Positions 1 through 5,644 of a stretch of 5,644 nucleotides of DNA are shown here, in pieces. The notes beneath the pieces are model-generated. The model was not told where the DNA came from, searched no databases, and was given only the letters and a program-made list of their open reading frames with translations. The stretch's first letter is position 1. Each line of letters starts with the position of its first letter. The position numbers and the translations under genes are program-made. The stretch is from Sporomusaceae bacterium (GTDB lineage: Bacteria > Bacillota_C > Negativicutes > Sporomusales_B > UBA7701), in assembly GCA_022839045.1 (NCBI GenBank), contig JALHDI010000140.1, positions 1-5,644 of the forward strand. The letters are read 5' to 3'.

Positions 1-1
1 C

Positions 2-3874
<3,873 letters not shown>

Positions 3875-3902
3875 CGTAACCCCCGTAACCTATAACCTGT
3901 AA
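3875..3902 (+). repeat. Short direct repeat (TAACC type) after the rpoC stop
   Basis: Directly after the rpoC stop, CGTAACC occurs at 3875-3881 and 3884-3890, followed by TATAACC at 3891-3897 and CTGTAA. The copies are 9 and 7 bases apart. The run ends a few bases before the palindromic element at 3907. No function is assigned; it could be a repeat boundary or a chance low-complexity run. Confidence 0.4.
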
Positions 3903-3906
3903 TGCC

Positions 3907-4140
3907 GGGATTGTCTAGAAGGCTCCAGATGCAAGGCGCACCGGATAAGCAGACACACAACGCTTCAGCGTTGATGTGATCGCTTATACCCGAAAGGGTG
4001 CAAGCGCGCCGCGACGCGTACTTTGGCGTACGCGAGCAAGCGCTTTGAGGAGCAAGTGCGCAAGTTCTTAGCGCTTCAGCGCTTAGAACTGCGGCCTGCC
4101 CCTTGCGGGTACGCCGCAGATGGACTTTCTAGGCAATCCC
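3907..4140. repeat. 234-bp structured palindromic intergenic element (REP/MITE-like or structured RNA)
   Basis: The ends are imperfect inverted repeats: 3907-3922 (GGGATTGTCTAGAAGG) pairs with 4125-4140 over 16 bp with two G-T pairs. After one bulged base, TCCA pairs with TGGA, then tandem G-A mismatches, then TGC pairs with GCA. Inside are further hairpins: 3945-3987 (ATAAGC/GCTTAT outside, CAACGC-TTCA-GCGTTG at the tip); 3988-3999 (ACCC-GAAA-GGGT); 4015-4034 (CGCGTAC/GTACGCG, 6-base loop); 4040-4059 (GCGCTT/AAGTGC, one G-T); 4063-4090 (12-position stem with one T-T mismatch, TTCA loop); and 4090-4118 (TGCGGC/GCCGCA enclosing TGCCC/GGGTA). GGCGC 3935-3939 can pair with GCGCC 4006-4010 around the first two hairpins. 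No open frame or transposase is present, no target duplication is visible, and no T-tract marks a simple terminator. The end sequences resemble dispersed intergenic repeats I recall from other bacterial genomes; this is unverified. Confidence 0.75.
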
Positions 4141-4207
4141 CAAGGTATTGATATGAAACACTAGGAGGCGTGGGCATAATATTATTGCCAAGACCTCAGT
4201 AAATCTC

Positions 4208-4236
4208 TTGACACCGCCGGGTTGTGGTGATAATAT
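4208..4236 (+). promoter_or_regulatory. Sigma-A-type extended -10 promoter for the L7Ae-like/rpsL/rpsG/fusA unit
   Basis: A perfect -35 box TTGACA (4208-4213) is separated by 17 bases from TAATAT (4231-4236). TG at 4228-4229, one base before the -10, makes it an extended -10. The region around the -10 is strikingly AT-rich in an otherwise GC-rich window. Transcription should start near 4241-4243, giving an untranslated leader of about 62 bases before the ATG at 4305. The leader contains a T7 run (4263-4269) without a convincing hairpin before it. This promoter would free the translation genes from rpoBC transcription. Confidence 0.8.
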
Positions 4237-4304
4237 ATTAAAGTGTCCATGGCGTTATTGGCTTTTTTTACCCCTATCAGTTTGCTGCTGAGGAGTGACC
4301 GTCC

Positions 4305-4553
4305 ATGCCCATCGGCACCTTGAAAGACGCCAGAAAAGCCGTCGGTGCCAAGCAGGCGGCGAAAGCGGTCGAGAAGGGCCAGGCCAGCCTGGTCTTTTTG
4401 GCCGAGGACGCCGATATCCGGGTCACTGCGCCGCTCCGCGAGGCATGCGCCCGCGCCGGCGTGAAGGTGGAAATGGCGCCTAGCATGGGCGAGCTTGGCA
4501 AGGCCTGCGGCATCGAGGTCGGTGCGGCGGCTGTCGCCGTCATTAAGGTTTAG
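4305..4553 (+). CDS. rplGB: L7Ae-family K-turn RNA-binding protein (YbxF/RplGB-like)
   Basis: Small 82-residue protein of the L7Ae/L30e/S12e/Gadd45 fold. It is equal in length to B. subtilis YbxF, and family members bind kink-turn motifs in RNA. Seen: the RNA-contact segment GAKQAAKAVEKG at residues 14-25, equivalent to the GxxxxxKA signature of L7Ae; a central strand LVFLAEDAD at 29-37; and the hallmark LGKACGIEVGAAAVA at 64-78, nearly identical to YbxF. There is no signal peptide or membrane segment, so it should be cytoplasmic. The ATG at 4305 is preceded by AGGAG at 4291-4295 with a 9-base gap. It is the first gene after the promoter at 4208 and lies upstream of rpsL, as in most Firmicutes. 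Its exact physiological target is not established; ribosomal or K-turn regulatory RNA binding is inferred from the family. The symbol follows Bacillus usage and is less sure than the family call. Confidence 0.93.
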   Translation: MPIGTLKDARKAVGAKQAAKAVEKGQASLVFLAEDADIRVTAPLREACARAGVKVEMAPSMGELGKACGIEVGAAAVAVIKV

Positions 4554-4573
4554 TAAGGGACCGGTGTTAACCG

Positions 4574-4613
4574 TTTTGCCCCTTGCAAAAGCCGCAAGGG
4601 GCAAAATTAATTT
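4574..4613 (+). terminator. Perfect 13-bp stem-loop with weak U-tract, possible partial terminator or attenuator before rpsL
   Basis: TTTTGCCCCTTGC (4574-4586) is exactly complementary to GCAAGGGGCAAAA (4594-4606), with the 7-base loop AAAAGCC. TTAATTT follows, so the downstream U-tract is interrupted. The stem begins with four T and ends with four A, so on the opposite strand it looks the same. It sits 21 bases after the L7Ae-like stop and about 24 bases before the rpsL ribosome binding site. A smaller hairpin CGGT-GTTA-ACCG (4562-4573) lies just before it. Because rpsL has no clear promoter of its own here, complete termination is unlikely. Partial termination or protection of an RNA 3' end is the plausible role. 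Confidence 0.6.
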
Positions 4614-4629
4614 ACAACTCATTTTATGG

Positions 4630-4638
4630 AAGGAGGTG
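4630..4638 (+). promoter_or_regulatory. Strong ribosome binding site that fixes the rpsL start
   Basis: AAGGAGGTG is a full complement of the anti-Shine-Dalgarno sequence and leaves 5 bases before the ATG at 4644. An in-frame ATG at 4626 lies upstream of this site and would add MEGGVF, which S12 proteins lack; it is therefore rejected. Confidence 0.9.
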
Positions 4639-4643
4639 TATTT

Positions 4644-5018
4644 ATGCCGACAATCAGTCAATTGGTACGCAAAGGCAGAGAAGAGCTGGAGAGAAAGTCC
4701 ACGGCGCCCGCTTTGAAGGAATGCCCCCAGAAGCGCGGGGTTTGCACGAGGGTATACACGACTACTCCGAAGAAGCCTAATTCCGCACTGCGTAAAGTCG
4801 CCAGGGTGCGTCTTACCAACAGTATCGAAGTAACCGCCTACATCCCGGGCATCGGCCATAACCTTCAGGAGCACTCGGTGGTGCTGATCCGCGGCGGCCG
4901 TGTCAAGGACCTGCCGGGCGTGCGTTATCACATCATCCGCGGCGCGCTCGACACCGCCGGCGTGGCCAAACGCGGCCAGGCCCGGTCGAAGTACGGCGCC
5001 AAACGCCCGAAGAAGTAG
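4644..5018 (+). CDS. rpsL: 30S ribosomal protein S12
   Basis: S12, 124 residues (E. coli and B. subtilis homologues are of similar length). It lies at the decoding centre of the small subunit and helps set translational accuracy. Seen: basic N-terminus [44 protein letters not shown] at residues 27-52; [25 protein letters not shown] at 72-96; and the basic C-terminus [14 protein letters not shown]43 and K88, the classical sites of streptomycin-resistance changes, are both the wild-type lysine. D89 in KDLPG is the residue that RimO methylthiolates in species that have that enzyme. A 90-base leader with a stem-loop separates it from the L7Ae-like gene, and 38 bases separate it from rpsG. The first 50 or so codons use more AT-rich codons (AGA, GTA, TTG) than the rest. 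Confidence 0.99.
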   Translation: MPTISQLVRKGREELERKSTAPALKECPQKRGVCTRVYTTTPKKPNSALRKVARVRLTNSIEVTAYIPGIGHNLQEHSVVLIRGGRVKDLPGVRYHIIRGALDTAGVAKRGQARSKYGAKRPKK

Positions 5019-5044
5019 GTTTTCGCAAGCAAGTTCTCTGTTGA

Positions 5045-5527
<483 letters not shown>

Positions 5528-5556
5528 TCCCGGGCCGGGCTTTTATGGTCCGAGTA

Positions 5557-5561
5557 AGGAG
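5557..5561 (+). promoter_or_regulatory. Ribosome binding site of fusA, compatible with ATG 5567 or GTG 5570
   Basis: AGGAG within TAAGGAGTGA leaves 5 bases to ATG 5567 and 8 bases to GTG 5570. The two adjacent in-frame starts give MVARKF or MARKF; the second is the usual EF-G N-terminus, so the true start is not settled. Confidence 0.7.
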
Positions 5562-5566
5562 TGATA

Positions 5567-5644
5567 ATGGTGGCCAGAAAGTTTCCACTCGATAAGACGC
5601 GGAACATCGGCATCATGGCTCATATCGACGCCGGCAAGACTACT
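5567..5644 (+). CDS. fusA: Elongation factor G (3' end beyond window)
   Basis: Only the first 26 codons are present (MVARKFPLDKTRNIGIMAHI, then DAGKTT). EF-G is the translational GTPase that drives ribosomal translocation and, with RRF, ribosome recycling. The visible part contains the start of the G domain and the P-loop (AHIDAGKTT, residues 18-26), with the phosphate-binding lysine at K24. Its position after rpsL and rpsG is the canonical str-operon order, and tuf would be expected next. The start codon may instead be GTG 5570, which would give the more common MARKFPL beginning. The EF-G N-terminal wording and gene order make other translational GTPases unlikely. Confidence 0.97.
   Translation, partial: MVARKFPLDKTRNIGIMAHIDAGKTT

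Noticed and set aside
3907..4140. CRISPR array, tRNA or complete insertion sequence in the rpoC downstream gap
   Set aside because: There are no regularly spaced identical repeats, no tRNA-like cloverleaf with a T-loop sequence, and no transposase frame; the repeats are inverted and of differing sequence.
4148..4180. TTGATA ... CATAAT as a second promoter upstream of 4208
   Set aside because: The 21-base spacer is too long for a sigma-A promoter and no extended -10 is present.
4243..4270. T7 run at 4263-4269 in the leader as a terminator of an attenuation system
   Set aside because: Only a 3-bp pairing (CCA/TGG) can be made before the T-run, so there is no credible hairpin.
4626..4643. Upstream ATG that would extend rpsL by six residues
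   Set aside because: The ribosome binding site AAGGAGGTG lies downstream of this ATG, and S12 proteins begin MPTI/MATV at the ATG 4644.
4182..4931. 249-codon open frame on the - strand across the L7Ae-like gene and rpsL
   Set aside because: It overlaps two confidently identified genes and their promoter and leader, and the translation matches no family I recognise.
5529..5545. CCCG-GGC-CGGG followed by CTTTTA between rpsG and fusA as a terminator
   Set aside because: The stem is only 4 bp and the T-run is short. The 39-base gap and the fusA ribosome binding site fit a continuous operon.

Overview
The window holds the rpo/str ribosomal-transcription cluster of a GC-rich Gram-positive-type bacterium. 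The order is rpoC, an L7Ae-family K-turn protein gene, rpsL, rpsG, fusA, all on the + strand. This is the Firmicutes arrangement; the L7Ae-family gene between rpoC and rpsL (ybxF/rplGB in Bacillus subtilis) is diagnostic. RpoC has no gammaproteobacterial insertion in its trigger loop. GC-rich coding DNA, strong AGGAGG ribosome binding sites and the style of the S12, S7 and RpoC sequences suggest a Negativicutes (Sporomusaceae-like) or a GC-rich clostridial genome. That placement is a judgement from memory of the families, not a computed one.

Layout. Positions 2-3874 are rpoC, open at its 5' end and lacking only about 24 residues. Its most unusual feature is a long insert between the first and second cysteines of the second zinc site. 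It is built from extra copies of a module of about 70-80 residues that is normally present once. Positions 3875-4304 (430 bp) carry no gene. They hold a short TAACC-type direct repeat, then a 234-bp imperfect palindrome (3907-4140) with at least six internal hairpins and a long terminal stem, then an AT-rich stretch with a consensus-like extended -10 promoter (4208-4236) and an untranslated leader. Positions 4305-4553 are the L7Ae-family gene, followed by a perfect 13-bp stem-loop (4574-4606) that may act as a partial terminator. rpsL (4644-5018), rpsG (5057-5527) and the first 26 codons of fusA (from 5567) follow, each with a clear ribosome binding site.

How they work together. RpoC is the beta' catalytic subunit of RNA polymerase. 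S12 and S7 are 30S subunit proteins at the decoding centre and head, and EF-G drives translocation. The L7Ae-like protein binds kink-turn RNA. The promoter at 4208 would let the translation genes be transcribed independently of rpoBC, with the palindromic element between the two units. The hairpin at 4574 could then set the L7Ae-like protein apart in dosage from S12/S7/EF-G.

The genes themselves are housekeeping. The items that deserve a second look are the repeated module inside RpoC, the structured intergenic element, and the similarity between one arm of that element and the hairpin before rpsL. No defence, mobile-gene or biosynthetic system is visible.
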